Assembly: GCF_000263715.2 (NCBI RefSeq)
Contig: NZ_CM001514.1
Coordinates: 1,536,936-1,600,935, forward strand
Reading direction: 5' to 3'
DNA length: 64,000 bases
From: Pseudomonas synxantha BG33R
GTDB lineage: Bacteria; Pseudomonadota; Gammaproteobacteria; Pseudomonadales; Pseudomonadaceae
The first letter of the stretch is position 1; each line of letters starts with the position of its first letter. Shown in pieces: positions 1-8,023 of this stretch. The position numbers were made by a program, and so were the translations under genes. Below the pieces are notes generated by a model, which saw only the letters and a list, made by a program, of their open reading frames with translations, was not told where the DNA came from and did no database searches.

Positions 1-90
1 CTCTGCAATCATTTCCAGCACGTCGGCGGCCAGTTTGCCGGCGATGCGCATGCCGGCGATGTCTTCGGCGGTTTTCAAACTAACGGTCAT
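1..90 (-). CDS. map: Methionine aminopeptidase, N-terminal fragment (cut by window edge)
   Basis: Read on the minus strand, the first 30 codons begin MTVSLKTAEDIAGMRIAGKL, the usual N-terminus of type I methionine aminopeptidase, which removes the initiator Met from nascent proteins. Only the N-terminal helix is inside the window, so none of the metal-binding catalytic residues can be checked. The gene is divergent from rpsB, and map next to rpsB-tsf is a common bacterial arrangement. The ATG lies at 88-90, preceded in its own direction by an AGAG-rich stretch that can serve as ribosome binding site. Confidence 0.9.
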   Translation of the reverse strand, partial: MTVSLKTAEDIAGMRIAGKLAADVLEMIAE

Positions 91-477
91 ACAGGCTCTC
101 TCTAGCGCGACGCGCTGAAATCAATACGGTTTACGGGCGTGCGACAAAAGGTTGCTGAATTCGCACAAACCACAAAAAACGCGATTCTACCAGACGCGGG
201 CGGTAAACCATGAGCCCCTGACGATCGCTTCTATCTATAGAGTGGGGGTAAATCCGCTCTATTCAACGGCTTGCGCACAGACCGCTGCGGTCAGGTGTGA
301 TTGCGGGTTTCGTTTTCGCCCTTGCTGTGGTATAAAATGCGCCGCTTTCCGGGGATACCCCGAAAAGCTTAAATCCACACACGTGTCGACACGATGACCT
401 GGGTGCCGGAGGCCTTGATGCCGCTGGTTGGTCATTGGGATACGTGGAGGCCAAACCCGACTTATTAAGGAACTATC
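91..477. other. Divergent map/rpsB intergenic region with probable S2 leader
   Basis: This 387-base gap separates the divergent map and rpsB genes and has no convincing ORF. It must hold the promoters of both. The part from about 340 to 477 would be an untranslated rpsB leader of some 130 bases. In gamma-proteobacteria the rpsB leader is known to be the target of autoregulation by ribosomal protein S2, so a similar role here is plausible but inferred. A purine-rich AAGGAA ahead of the ATG at 478 is the ribosome binding site. Confidence 0.5.
308..336 (+). promoter_or_regulatory. Candidate sigma-70 promoter for rpsB-tsf
   Basis: A TATAAA -10 box at 331-336 is the best match in the gap. A weak -35 (TTTCGT, 308-313) lies 17 bases upstream. 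GC content falls locally and the site is on the correct side of rpsB. The -35 is poor, so only the -10 is well supported. Confidence 0.4.
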
Positions 478-1215
478 ATGTCCCAAGTCAACATGCGCGA
501 TATGCTGAAGGCCGGTGTGCACTTCGGTCACCAGACCCGTTACTGGAACCCGAAAATGGGTAAATACATTTTCGGCGCGCGTAACAAGATTCACATTATC
601 AACCTTGAAAAAACCCTGCCAATGTTCAACGAAGCTCTGACTTTCGTAGAGCGTCTGGCCCAGGGCAAAAACAAGATCCTGTTCGTCGGCACCAAGCGTT
701 CCGCTGGCAAGATCGTTGCTGAAGAAGCAGCACGTTGCGGTTCGCCGTACGTCGATCACCGCTGGTTGGGCGGCATGCTGACCAACTTCAAAACCATCCG
801 TGCTTCCATCAAGCGTCTGCGTGACCTTGAAGTGCAAGCCGAAGACGGTACTTTCGCCAAGCTGACCAAGAAAGAAGCGCTGATGCGCTCCCGTGACCTG
901 GAAAAGCTCGATCGTTCCCTGGGTGGTATCAAGGACATGGGCGGTCTGCCTGACGCACTGTTCGTTATCGACGTTGATCACGAGCGCATCGCGATCACCG
1001 AAGCCAACAAGCTGGGCATCCCGGTTATCGGCGTAGTCGATACCAACAGCAGCCCGGAAGGCGTTGACTACATCATCCCAGGCAACGATGACGCAATCCG
1101 CGCTATCCAGCTGTACATGGGTTCGATGGCTGACGCTGTAATCCGTGGTCGCAACCACGTTGCTGGCGGTACCGAGCAGTTCGTTGAAGAAGCTCCGGTA
1201 GCTGCCGCTGAGTAA
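478..1215 (+). CDS. rpsB: 30S ribosomal protein S2
   Basis: The 245-residue product is ribosomal protein S2, needed for small-subunit assembly and for S1 binding. It starts [20 protein letters not shown], and the HFGH(Q/R)TR-WNPKM signature is intact. Family motifs [18 protein letters not shown] and the [10 protein letters not shown] segment follow in order, and the length matches pseudomonad S2. It is first of the rpsB-tsf pair, ahead of a strong hairpin that probably reduces read-through into tsf. Codon use (CTG, CGT, GAA rich) fits very high expression. Confidence 0.99.
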   Translation: MSQVNMRDMLKAGVHFGHQTRYWNPKMGKYIFGARNKIHIINLEKTLPMFNEALTFVERLAQGKNKILFVGTKRSAGKIVAEEAARCGSPYVDHRWLGGMLTNFKTIRASIKRLRDLEVQAEDGTFAKLTKKEALMRSRDLEKLDRSLGGIKDMGGLPDALFVIDVDHERIAITEANKLGIPVIGVVDTNSSPEGVDYIIPGNDDAIRAIQLYMGSMADAVIRGRNHVAGGTEQFVEEAPVAAAE

Positions 1216-1241
1216 CTGACGCCCTGGCGTTGACTCAGTAA

Positions 1242-1270
1242 GCAAAAAGGGGGCTTGGCCCCCTTTTTGC
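1242..1270 (+). terminator. Intercistronic terminator/attenuator between rpsB and tsf
   Basis: The sequence GCAAAAAGGGGG-CTTGG-CCCCCTTTTTGC forms a near-perfect hairpin with a GC-rich stem and T-rich 3' arm. It lies 27 bases after the rpsB stop and 136 bases before tsf. A partial terminator here would set the S2 to EF-Ts ratio. Confidence 0.8.
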
Positions 1271-1406
1271 CACCTCGAAAACCATTTGTCGGCAGCGCAG
1301 CTACATCATTTGTAACGTGCAGCGGCCTACAACGGAAATTCGGGAAGAATTGATCGCCCGTTTGATCGGGTGGAATGGTTGAAAACCTATCCAAGAGGAT
1401 TTTGAA

Positions 1407-2270
1407 ATGGCAGAGATTACTGCAGCGTTGGTTAAAGAACTGCGTGAGCGTACCGGCGAAGGCATGATGGATTGCAAAAAGGCCTTGACCAAGGCCGGCG
1501 GCGACATCGAAAAAGCCATTGATGACATGCGTGCTTCCGGCGCCATCAAGGCTGCCAAGAAAGCAGGCAACGTCGCTGCTGAAGGCGCTATCGCCCTGAA
1601 AGAAGACGGCAAATCCGCCGTTCTGCTGGAAGTCAACTCGCAGACCGACTTCCTGGCTCTGCAGGATGACTTCAAGGCATTCGTTGCTGCCAGCGTCGAA
1701 AAAGCCTTCGCTGACAAGCTGACCACTGTTGAGCCTCTGATCGAAGCTCAAGAAGCAGCTCGCCTGGTACTGGTCGGCAAGGTTGGCGAAAACGTCAACA
1801 TCCGTCGCCTGGTTCGCGTTGAAGGTGATGTTGTCGGTGGTTACCTGCACGGCAACAAGATCGGTGTAGCAGTTGTTCTGAAAGGCGGCGACGTTGAGCT
1901 GGCCAAAGACATCGCTATGCACGTTGCTGCAAGCAACCCTGAGTTCCTGCTGCCTTCGGAAGTGTCTGCCGAAGCGATCGAGCGCGAAAAAGCTGTGTTC
2001 CTGCAGCTGAACGAAGAAAAAATCAAAGGCAAGCCAGAAAACATTGTTGAGAACATGGTCAAAGGCCGTATCAGCAAGTTCCTGGCCGAAGCAAGCCTGG
2101 TTGAGCAGGCGTTCGTCAAGAACCCTGAAATCAAGGTTGGCGAACTGGCCAAGAAAGCCGGTGCTGAAATCGTTTCCTTCACTTACTTCAAAGTAGGCGA
2201 AGGCATCGAGAAGCCGGTCGACAACTTCGCTGAAGAAGTTGCTGCCCAGCTGGCTGCCGCCAAGCAATAA
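1407..2270 (+). CDS. tsf: Translation elongation factor Ts
   Basis: The 287-residue protein is EF-Ts, the guanine nucleotide exchange factor that regenerates EF-Tu-GTP. It begins MAEITAALVKELRERTGEGM, the UBA-like N-terminal domain. The TDF motif (QTDFLA, about residues 80-85), whose Asp-Phe intrudes into the EF-Tu nucleotide site, is present, followed by the duplicated core domain and the coiled-coil subdomain. Length is normal. An AAGAGG ribosome site lies just upstream. It is probably transcribed both from the rpsB promoter and from within the 190-base spacer. Confidence 0.99.
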   Translation: MAEITAALVKELRERTGEGMMDCKKALTKAGGDIEKAIDDMRASGAIKAAKKAGNVAAEGAIALKEDGKSAVLLEVNSQTDFLALQDDFKAFVAASVEKAFADKLTTVEPLIEAQEAARLVLVGKVGENVNIRRLVRVEGDVVGGYLHGNKIGVAVVLKGGDVELAKDIAMHVAASNPEFLLPSEVSAEAIEREKAVFLQLNEEKIKGKPENIVENMVKGRISKFLAEASLVEQAFVKNPEIKVGELAKKAGAEIVSFTYFKVGEGIEKPVDNFAEEVAAQLAAAKQ

Positions 2271-2291
2271 GACAGTCCCAAACTGTCGCCG

Positions 2292-2326
2292 AAAGAGGCT
2301 GCCCGCTCACGCGCGCAGCCTCTTTT
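2292..2326 (+). terminator. Rho-independent terminator after tsf
   Basis: An 11-bp stem AAAGAGGCTGC / GCAGCCTCTTT with a 12-base loop, followed by T-rich sequence, starts about 20 bases after the tsf stop codon. It separates rpsB-tsf from pyrH. Confidence 0.85.
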
Positions 2327-2480
2327 CAAATGGGAAGGCCAATTTTATTTGGTTTCCTCTCGGAACTGGCTTACAAAGCCGTGTTCCGATGGCGCTGTGA
2401 CAGCGTCCAGCTAGAGTGAACGCAAGCCGTAAACGGCTCGCCAAGAATTTTTAAAAAATACGCCGCAGGAGAGATTCGCA

Positions 2481-3224
2481 ATGGCTCAGCAGGGCAGTGG
2501 TTATCAGGCTCGCTATAAACGCATTCTACTCAAGCTCAGCGGCGAGGCCCTGATGGGCTCGGAAGAGTTCGGGATCGACCCCAAGGTGCTTGACCGCATG
2601 GCGCTGGAAGTCGGCCAATTGGTCGGTATCGGTGTGCAGGTCGGCCTGGTGATCGGCGGCGGCAACCTGTTCCGCGGCGCGGCACTGAGTGCGGCCGGTA
2701 TGGATCGGGTCACTGGCGACCACATGGGCATGCTGGCCACTGTGATGAACGCCCTGGCCATGCGCGACGCCCTGGAGCGTGCCAATATCTCGGCCATCGT
2801 GATGTCGGCTATCTCCATGGTTGGCGTGACCGATCACTACGATCGCCGCAAAGCCATGCGCCACCTGAACTCCAAGGAAGTGGTGATCTTTGCCGCCGGC
2901 ACAGGCAACCCGTTCTTCACCACGGATTCGGCGGCGTGCCTGCGTGCTATCGAAATCGATGCCGACGTGGTGCTCAAAGCCACCAAGGTGGATGGCGTAT
3001 ACACTGCAGACCCATTCAAAGACCCGCATGCCGAGAAGTTCGATCATCTGACCTACGATGAAGTGCTGGATCGCAAGCTGGGTGTGATGGACCTGACTGC
3101 TATCTGCCTGTGCCGCGACCACAAGATGCCGCTGCGCGTATTTAACATGAACAAGCCCGGCGCCCTGCTGAATATCGTACACGGCGGCGCGGAAGGGACT
3201 CTGATCGAGGAAGGCCAACAATGA
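2481..3224 (+). CDS. pyrH: Uridylate kinase (UMP kinase)
   Basis: This 247-residue enzyme phosphorylates UMP to UDP in pyrimidine nucleotide synthesis and belongs to the amino-acid-kinase fold, unlike eukaryotic UMP kinases. Visible motifs are KLSGEAL near residue 18, the glycine-rich [10 protein letters not shown] loop and the [12 protein letters not shown] substrate segment. Length is typical. The start follows a GGAGAG ribosome site. The last four bases overlap the frr start (ATGA), so pyrH and frr are translationally coupled, the order seen in most proteobacteria. Confidence 0.99.
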   Translation: MAQQGSGYQARYKRILLKLSGEALMGSEEFGIDPKVLDRMALEVGQLVGIGVQVGLVIGGGNLFRGAALSAAGMDRVTGDHMGMLATVMNALAMRDALERANISAIVMSAISMVGVTDHYDRRKAMRHLNSKEVVIFAAGTGNPFFTTDSAACLRAIEIDADVVLKATKVDGVYTADPFKDPHAEKFDHLTYDEVLDRKLGVMDLTAICLCRDHKMPLRVFNMNKPGALLNIVHGGAEGTLIEEGQQ

Positions 3225-3778
3225 TCAATGAAATCAAGAAAGACGCCCAGGCGCGTATGCAGAAATCCCTGGAATCCCTGAGCCATGCATTTGGTCAGAT
3301 CCGTACCGGCAAGGCGCACCCGAGCATCCTGGGCAGCGTGATGGTGCCTTACTACGGTTCCGACACCCCGCTCAGCGGCGTGGCCAACGTGACCGTGAAG
3401 GACTCGCGCACCCTGCAAGTCGTAGCCTTCGAGCGCAACATGCTCGCGGCAGTCGACAAGGCGATCCAGAGCGCCGGCCTGAACCTCAACCCGACCAACC
3501 TCGGCGAGTTGTTGTTGATCTCCATGCCAGCTTTGACCGAAGAAACCCGCAAGGGCTTCACCAAGCAGGCGCGCAGTGCCGCTGAAGATGCGCGCGTTGC
3601 GGTGCGTAACATCCGTCGCGATGCGTTGGGTGACCTGAAGAAGCTGGTCAAGGACAAGGAAATCAGCGAAGACGAAGAGCGTCGTGCCGTTGCTGATATC
3701 GACAAGCTGACCAAGGACGCCGAAGCCCAGATCACCAAGGCTACCGAAGAAAAAGAAAAGGACCTGATGGCCGTATAA
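3221..3778 (+). CDS. frr: Ribosome recycling factor
   Basis: The 185-residue product splits post-termination ribosomes together with EF-G. The N-terminal [20 protein letters not shown] helix, the [10 protein letters not shown] segment and the C-terminal long-helix region ([20 protein letters not shown]) match the two-domain RRF fold, and length is exactly typical. The gene starts in the pyrH stop codon and ends 17 bases before uppS, so it is in the same operon. Confidence 0.99.
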   Translation: MINEIKKDAQARMQKSLESLSHAFGQIRTGKAHPSILGSVMVPYYGSDTPLSGVANVTVKDSRTLQVVAFERNMLAAVDKAIQSAGLNLNPTNLGELLLISMPALTEETRKGFTKQARSAAEDARVAVRNIRRDALGDLKKLVKDKEISEDEERRAVADIDKLTKDAEAQITKATEEKEKDLMAV

Positions 3779-3795
3779 GGGGTCAGGACGCCTTT

Positions 3796-4551
3796 ATGGA
3801 AAAGACCAAGCAGACTGTGCCCTCCGTGGTGCCGCGCCATGTCGCGATCATCATGGATGGGAATAATCGCTGGGCGAAAAAACGCTTTATGCCGGGTGTT
3901 GCCGGGCATAAAGCGGGTGTTGACGCGGTAAGGGCAGTGATTGAGGTGTGTGCCGAGGCCAAGGTCGAGGTGTTGACCTTGTTCGCCTTTTCCAGTGAGA
4001 ACTGGCAGCGGCCCGCGGACGAAGTCAGTGCCTTGATGGACCTGTTTTTCAAGGCGCTGCGTCGTGAGGCCAAGCGCCTCAACGACAACAACATCAGTCT
4101 GCGCATCATTGGTGATCGCTCGCGGTTCCACCCGGAGCTGCAAGCGGCCATGCGCGAAGCCGAGGCTATCACCGCAGGCAGTAATCGTTTTGTGCTGCAG
4201 ATCGCAGCCAATTACGGTGGCCAGTGGGATATCGCCCAGGCTGCGCAACGGCTTGCCCGCGAAGTGCAGGCCGGCCATCTGCGCCCCGACGACATCACGC
4301 CCGAACTGTTGCAAACCTGCCTGGTGACCGGCGACCTGCCGTTGCCGGACTTGTGTATCCGTACCGGTGGCGAGCATCGCATCAGCAATTTCCTGCTGTG
4401 GCAGCTAGCCTATACCGAGTTGTACTTCTCCGACCTGTTCTGGCCGGACTTCAAACACGATGCCATGCGCAATGCGCTGGCCGATTTCGCTTCCCGTCAG
4501 CGTCGTTTCGGTAAAACGAGCGAGCAGATCGAAGCTGGAGCCCGGGTTTAA
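3796..4551 (+). CDS. uppS: Undecaprenyl diphosphate synthase (cis-prenyltransferase)
   Basis: UppS condenses eight isopentenyl diphosphates onto farnesyl diphosphate to make the C55 lipid carrier for peptidoglycan and LPS sugars. The catalytic Asp is in IIMDGNNRWAKKR (Asp21), and the later IRTGGEHRISNFLLWQ and YSEL/F-type YTELYFSD motifs are all present. The 251-residue length is normal. A GGTCAGGA ribosome site precedes the ATG, and the stop codon directly abuts the cdsA start. Confidence 0.99.
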   Translation: MEKTKQTVPSVVPRHVAIIMDGNNRWAKKRFMPGVAGHKAGVDAVRAVIEVCAEAKVEVLTLFAFSSENWQRPADEVSALMDLFFKALRREAKRLNDNNISLRIIGDRSRFHPELQAAMREAEAITAGSNRFVLQIAANYGGQWDIAQAAQRLAREVQAGHLRPDDITPELLQTCLVTGDLPLPDLCIRTGGEHRISNFLLWQLAYTELYFSDLFWPDFKHDAMRNALADFASRQRRFGKTSEQIEAGARV

Positions 4552-5358
4552 ATGCTTAAACAACGAATCATCACGGCGCTGATCCTGCTGCCGATTGCCT
4601 TGTGCGGTTTTTTCCTGCTTGAAGGCTCCGGCTTTGCGCTGTTCATCGGCCTGGTCGTGAGTCTGGGTGCCTGGGAATGGGCGCGCCTGGCAGGCTTCGG
4701 CAACCAGTTGCCGCGCGTGGCGTACGCCGCAGTGGTCGCGGTGTTGTTGTTCCTGATGTACATCCTGCCGGACATCGCACCCTGGGTATTGGGGGCGGCG
4801 GTGCTGTGGTGGGCGTTGGCAACATTCCTGGTGCTGACTTACCCACGCACCAGCGGTCAATGGTCCAGCGTGGCCTGCAAGCTGGTGATCGGCTTGCTGA
4901 TCCTGCTACCGGCCTGGCAAGGGCTGGTGGAAATCAAGCGCTACCCCATGGGTAATGAATTGATCCTGGCCGTGATGGTGCTGGTGTGGGGGGCCGATAT
5001 CGGCGCCTACTTCTCTGGTCGCGCATTTGGCAAGCGCAAGCTGGCTCCGGCCGTCAGCCCGGGCAAGAGCTGGGAAGGCGTATACGGTGGCCTGGCCTTG
5101 ACGCTACTGATCACGCTGGTGGTCGGTTTGGTGCGTGACTGGTCGGTGAAAGAGATTCTGCTGGCCTTGCTGGGCACCGCTATCGTCGTGTTTATCTCGG
5201 TGGTGGGTGACCTCACCGAGAGCATGTTCAAGCGCCAGGCCGGGATCAAGGACAGCAGTAACCTGCTGCCGGGTCATGGTGGCGTGCTGGATCGCATCGA
5301 CAGTCTGACTGCCGCGCTGCCGATCTTCGCGGTGTTGCTGTGGATGATCGCTTCGTGA
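4552..5358 (+). CDS. cdsA: Phosphatidate cytidylyltransferase (CDP-diglyceride synthase)
   Basis: CdsA makes CDP-diacylglycerol from phosphatidic acid and CTP in the inner membrane, the branch point for all phospholipids. The 268-residue sequence is highly hydrophobic with about seven to eight membrane segments. The family signature near the C-terminus is clear: [18 protein letters not shown] followed by [14 protein letters not shown]. It begins immediately after the uppS stop, and its TGA overlaps the GTG chosen for dxr, indicating tight coupling. Confidence 0.98.
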   Translation: MLKQRIITALILLPIALCGFFLLEGSGFALFIGLVVSLGAWEWARLAGFGNQLPRVAYAAVVAVLLFLMYILPDIAPWVLGAAVLWWALATFLVLTYPRTSGQWSSVACKLVIGLLILLPAWQGLVEIKRYPMGNELILAVMVLVWGADIGAYFSGRAFGKRKLAPAVSPGKSWEGVYGGLALTLLITLVVGLVRDWSVKEILLALLGTAIVVFISVVGDLTESMFKRQAGIKDSSNLLPGHGGVLDRIDSLTAALPIFAVLLWMIAS

Positions 5359-6545
5359 GCGGCCTGCAGCAGGTTACCGTGCTGGGCGCGACCGGCTCCG
5401 TCGGGCTGAGTACCCTGGATGTCATCGCTCGTCACCCGGATCGTTACCAGGTTTTCGCCCTGACCGGCTTCACGCGTTTGCGCGAATTACTGGCCTTGTG
5501 CGTGCGCCACTCACCGCGCTTTGCCGTAGTGCCTGAGGCCGCGGCGGCCCGTGGGCTGCAGGATGATCTGCGGGCTGCAGGGTTGACCACCCAGGTGCTG
5601 GTCGGGGAAGCGGGGTTGTGCCAGGTGGCGGCCGACGCCGATGTGGATACCGTGGTGGCGGCGATTGTCGGCGCGGCGGGGTTGCGTCCGACCCTGGCGG
5701 CAGTCGATGCCGGCAAGAAAATTCTGCTGGCCAATAAAGAAGCCCTGGTCATGTCTGGCGCGCTCTTCATGCAAGCCGTGCGCAAGAGTGGGGCGGTCCT
5801 GCTGCCGCTGGACAGCGAGCACAACGCAATCTTCCAGTGCATGCCCGGGGATTTCGCCCGCGGCTTGAGCCAGGTCGGTGTGCGCCGGATTCTGCTGACG
5901 GCGTCCGGTGGCCCCTTCCGGCAGACTCCGCTGGCTGAGCTTGAGCATGTGTCTCCCGATCAGGCCTGCGCTCATCCGAACTGGTCCATGGGGCGCAAGA
6001 TTTCCGTGGATTCGGCGAGCATGATGAACAAAGGCCTGGAGCTGATCGAGGCGTGCTGGTTGTTCGATGCACGGCCTGATCAGGTCGAGGTGGTGATCCA
6101 TCCGCAAAGTGTGATCCACTCTTTGGTCGATTACGTGGACGGTTCGGTGTTGGCGCAGTTGGGCAACCCGGATATGCGCACGCCGATCGCCAATGCCTTG
6201 GCCTGGCCGGAGCGGATCGATTCCGGCGTGGCGCCCCTGGATCTGTTTGCGATTGCGCGCCTGGACTTCGAAGCCCCGGACGAGCAGCGTTTTCCGTGCC
6301 TGCGTCTGGCGCGGCAAGCGGCCGAGGCGGGTAACAGCGCGCCGGCCATGCTCAATGCGGCCAATGAAGTGGCGGTGGCGGCGTTTCTCGAACGGCGCAT
6401 CCGCTTTCCGCAGATCGCGAGTATCATCGAGGACGTCCTGAATCTTGAGCCAGTCGTGGCTGTAAATGACCTGGGAGCGGTATTTGAGGCTGATACCAAG
6501 GCCCGTGCCTTGGCCCAGCAATGGCTGGATCGCGACACACGTTAG
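5355..6545 (+). CDS. dxr: 1-deoxy-D-xylulose 5-phosphate reductoisomerase
   Basis: Dxr (IspC) converts DXP to MEP, the first committed step of the non-mevalonate isoprenoid pathway. The N-terminal NADPH loop [12 protein letters not shown] is followed by the active-site SEHNAIFQ and the ASGGPFR and [13 protein letters not shown] motifs. I prefer the GTG start at 5355 because it overlaps the cdsA stop (GTGA) and gives the family-typical [11 protein letters not shown]-terminus (396 residues). An in-frame ATG at 5340 would add MDDRF and cannot be excluded. Neither start has a strong ribosome site. Confidence 0.97.
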   Translation: MSGLQQVTVLGATGSVGLSTLDVIARHPDRYQVFALTGFTRLRELLALCVRHSPRFAVVPEAAAARGLQDDLRAAGLTTQVLVGEAGLCQVAADADVDTVVAAIVGAAGLRPTLAAVDAGKKILLANKEALVMSGALFMQAVRKSGAVLLPLDSEHNAIFQCMPGDFARGLSQVGVRRILLTASGGPFRQTPLAELEHVSPDQACAHPNWSMGRKISVDSASMMNKGLELIEACWLFDARPDQVEVVIHPQSVIHSLVDYVDGSVLAQLGNPDMRTPIANALAWPERIDSGVAPLDLFAIARLDFEAPDEQRFPCLRLARQAAEAGNSAPAMLNAANEVAVAAFLERRIRFPQIASIIEDVLNLEPVVAVNDLGAVFEADTKARALAQQWLDRDTR

Positions 6546-6596
6546 GGTGGGCGCGTTTGAGCCTTCAGGCATCGGATTGAAATGCGGAGAAATTAG

Positions 6597-7949
6597 ATGA
6601 GTGCGCTCTACATGATTGTCGGCACCCTGGTTGCTCTGGGTGTGCTGGTTACCTTCCACGAATTCGGCCACTTCTGGGTGGCGCGTCGTTGCGGCGTCAA
6701 GGTATTGCGCTTTTCCGTTGGTTTCGGCATGCCATTGTTGCGCTGGCATGATCGTCGTGGCACCGAGTTCGTGATTGCCGCTATCCCGTTGGGTGGCTAC
6801 GTCAAGATGCTCGATGAGCGCGAAGGTGAAGTGCCGGCTGATCAATTGGATCAGTCTTTCAATCGCAAGACCGTTCGTCAGCGTATCGCAATTGTTGCAG
6901 CGGGCCCGATCGCCAACTTCCTGTTGGCAATGGTGTTCTTCTGGGTTCTGGCCATGATGGGCAGCCAGCAGGTGCGCCCGGTCATCGGTGCAATCGAGGC
7001 GGACAGCATCGCGTCCAGGGCCGGCTTGGTGGCAGGGCAGGAAATTGTTTCCATTGATGGCGAGCCGACCACCGGTTGGGGCGCGGTCAATTTGCAGTTG
7101 GTGCGCCGCCTGGGTGAAAGCGGCACCGTCAATGTGGTGGTGCGTGACCAGGATTCCAGTGCCGAAACCCCGCGGGCGTTGGCTCTGGACCACTGGCTCA
7201 AGGGCGCCGATGAGCCTGATCCGATCAAATCCCTGGGGATTCGTCCTTGGCGTCCGGCCTTGCCGCCGGTACTCGCTGAGCTGGATCCGAAAGGTCCGGC
7301 CCAGGCCGCAGGCCTGAAAACCGGTGATCGCCTGCTGGCCCTCGATGGCCAGGCGCTGGGTGACTGGCAGCAAGTGGTCGACCTGGTACGCGTGCGTCCT
7401 GATACCAGAATTGTGCTGAAAGTTGAGCGCGAGGGTGCTCAAATCGACGTTCCCGTGACCTTGTCGGTTCGCGGGGAGGCGAAGGCGGCCGGGGGTTACC
7501 TGGGGGCCGGGGTCAAAGGTGTCGAATGGCCGCCATCGATGGTCCGAGAGGTCAGCTTCGGGCCTTTGGCCGCGATTGGCGAGGGTGCGAACCGCACCTG
7601 GACCATGAGCGTACTGACCCTCGAATCCCTCAAGAAAATGTTGTTCGGTGAGCTCTCGGTAAAAAACTTGAGTGGACCGATAACCATTGCTAAAGTGGCG
7701 GGCGCTTCTGCCCAGTCGGGTGTCGCGGATTTCCTGAATTTCCTGGCTTATCTGAGTATTAGCCTTGGGGTTCTGAATTTGCTGCCCATTCCAGTATTGG
7801 ATGGGGGGCATCTGCTGTTTTATCTGGTCGAGTGGGTGCGTGGTCGCCCCTTGTCGGATCGGGTGCAGGGTTGGGGGATACAGATCGGTATCAGTTTGGT
7901 GGTCGGGGTGATGTTGTTAGCTCTGGTCAACGATCTGGGACGACTGTAA
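6597..7949 (+). CDS. rseP: Site-2 intramembrane metalloprotease RseP
   Basis: RseP cuts the anti-sigma factor (RseA/MucA) within the membrane after DegS/AlgW cleavage, releasing AlgU/sigma-E. The zinc motif HEFGH is at residues 21-25 in the first membrane helix. Two PDZ domains occupy about residues 110-310. The second metal-ligand motif, VLDGGH, lies in the C-terminal membrane part. Length (450) matches the family. It follows dxr by 51 bases with a GGAGAAATT ribosome site and precedes bamA, the usual envelope cluster order. Confidence 0.98.
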   Translation: MSALYMIVGTLVALGVLVTFHEFGHFWVARRCGVKVLRFSVGFGMPLLRWHDRRGTEFVIAAIPLGGYVKMLDEREGEVPADQLDQSFNRKTVRQRIAIVAAGPIANFLLAMVFFWVLAMMGSQQVRPVIGAIEADSIASRAGLVAGQEIVSIDGEPTTGWGAVNLQLVRRLGESGTVNVVVRDQDSSAETPRALALDHWLKGADEPDPIKSLGIRPWRPALPPVLAELDPKGPAQAAGLKTGDRLLALDGQALGDWQQVVDLVRVRPDTRIVLKVEREGAQIDVPVTLSVRGEAKAAGGYLGAGVKGVEWPPSMVREVSFGPLAAIGEGANRTWTMSVLTLESLKKMLFGELSVKNLSGPITIAKVAGASAQSGVADFLNFLAYLSISLGVLNLLPIPVLDGGHLLFYLVEWVRGRPLSDRVQGWGIQIGISLVVGVMLLALVNDLGRL

Positions 7950-7969
7950 CGCTTCGCTGAATTGCGAAT

Positions 7970-7996
7970 CTGCCGCATTTTGCGGCAGTTTGTTTA
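7970..7996 (+). terminator. Hairpin between rseP and bamA
   Basis: CTGCCGCA-TTT-TGCGGCAG followed by TTTGTTTATT resembles an intrinsic terminator and lies 20 bases after the rseP stop. bamA may therefore be partly transcribed from its own promoter. The stem is only 8 bp, so this may be an attenuator rather than a full stop. Confidence 0.6.
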
Positions 7997-8023
7997 TTGC
8001 CAGTTGGAATAAGAAAGGACTTC

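Noticed and set aside
5511-7811. 766-codon minus-strand frame across dxr and rseP
   Set aside because: It spans two real genes with low-complexity Arg/Gln/His composition and no start signals.
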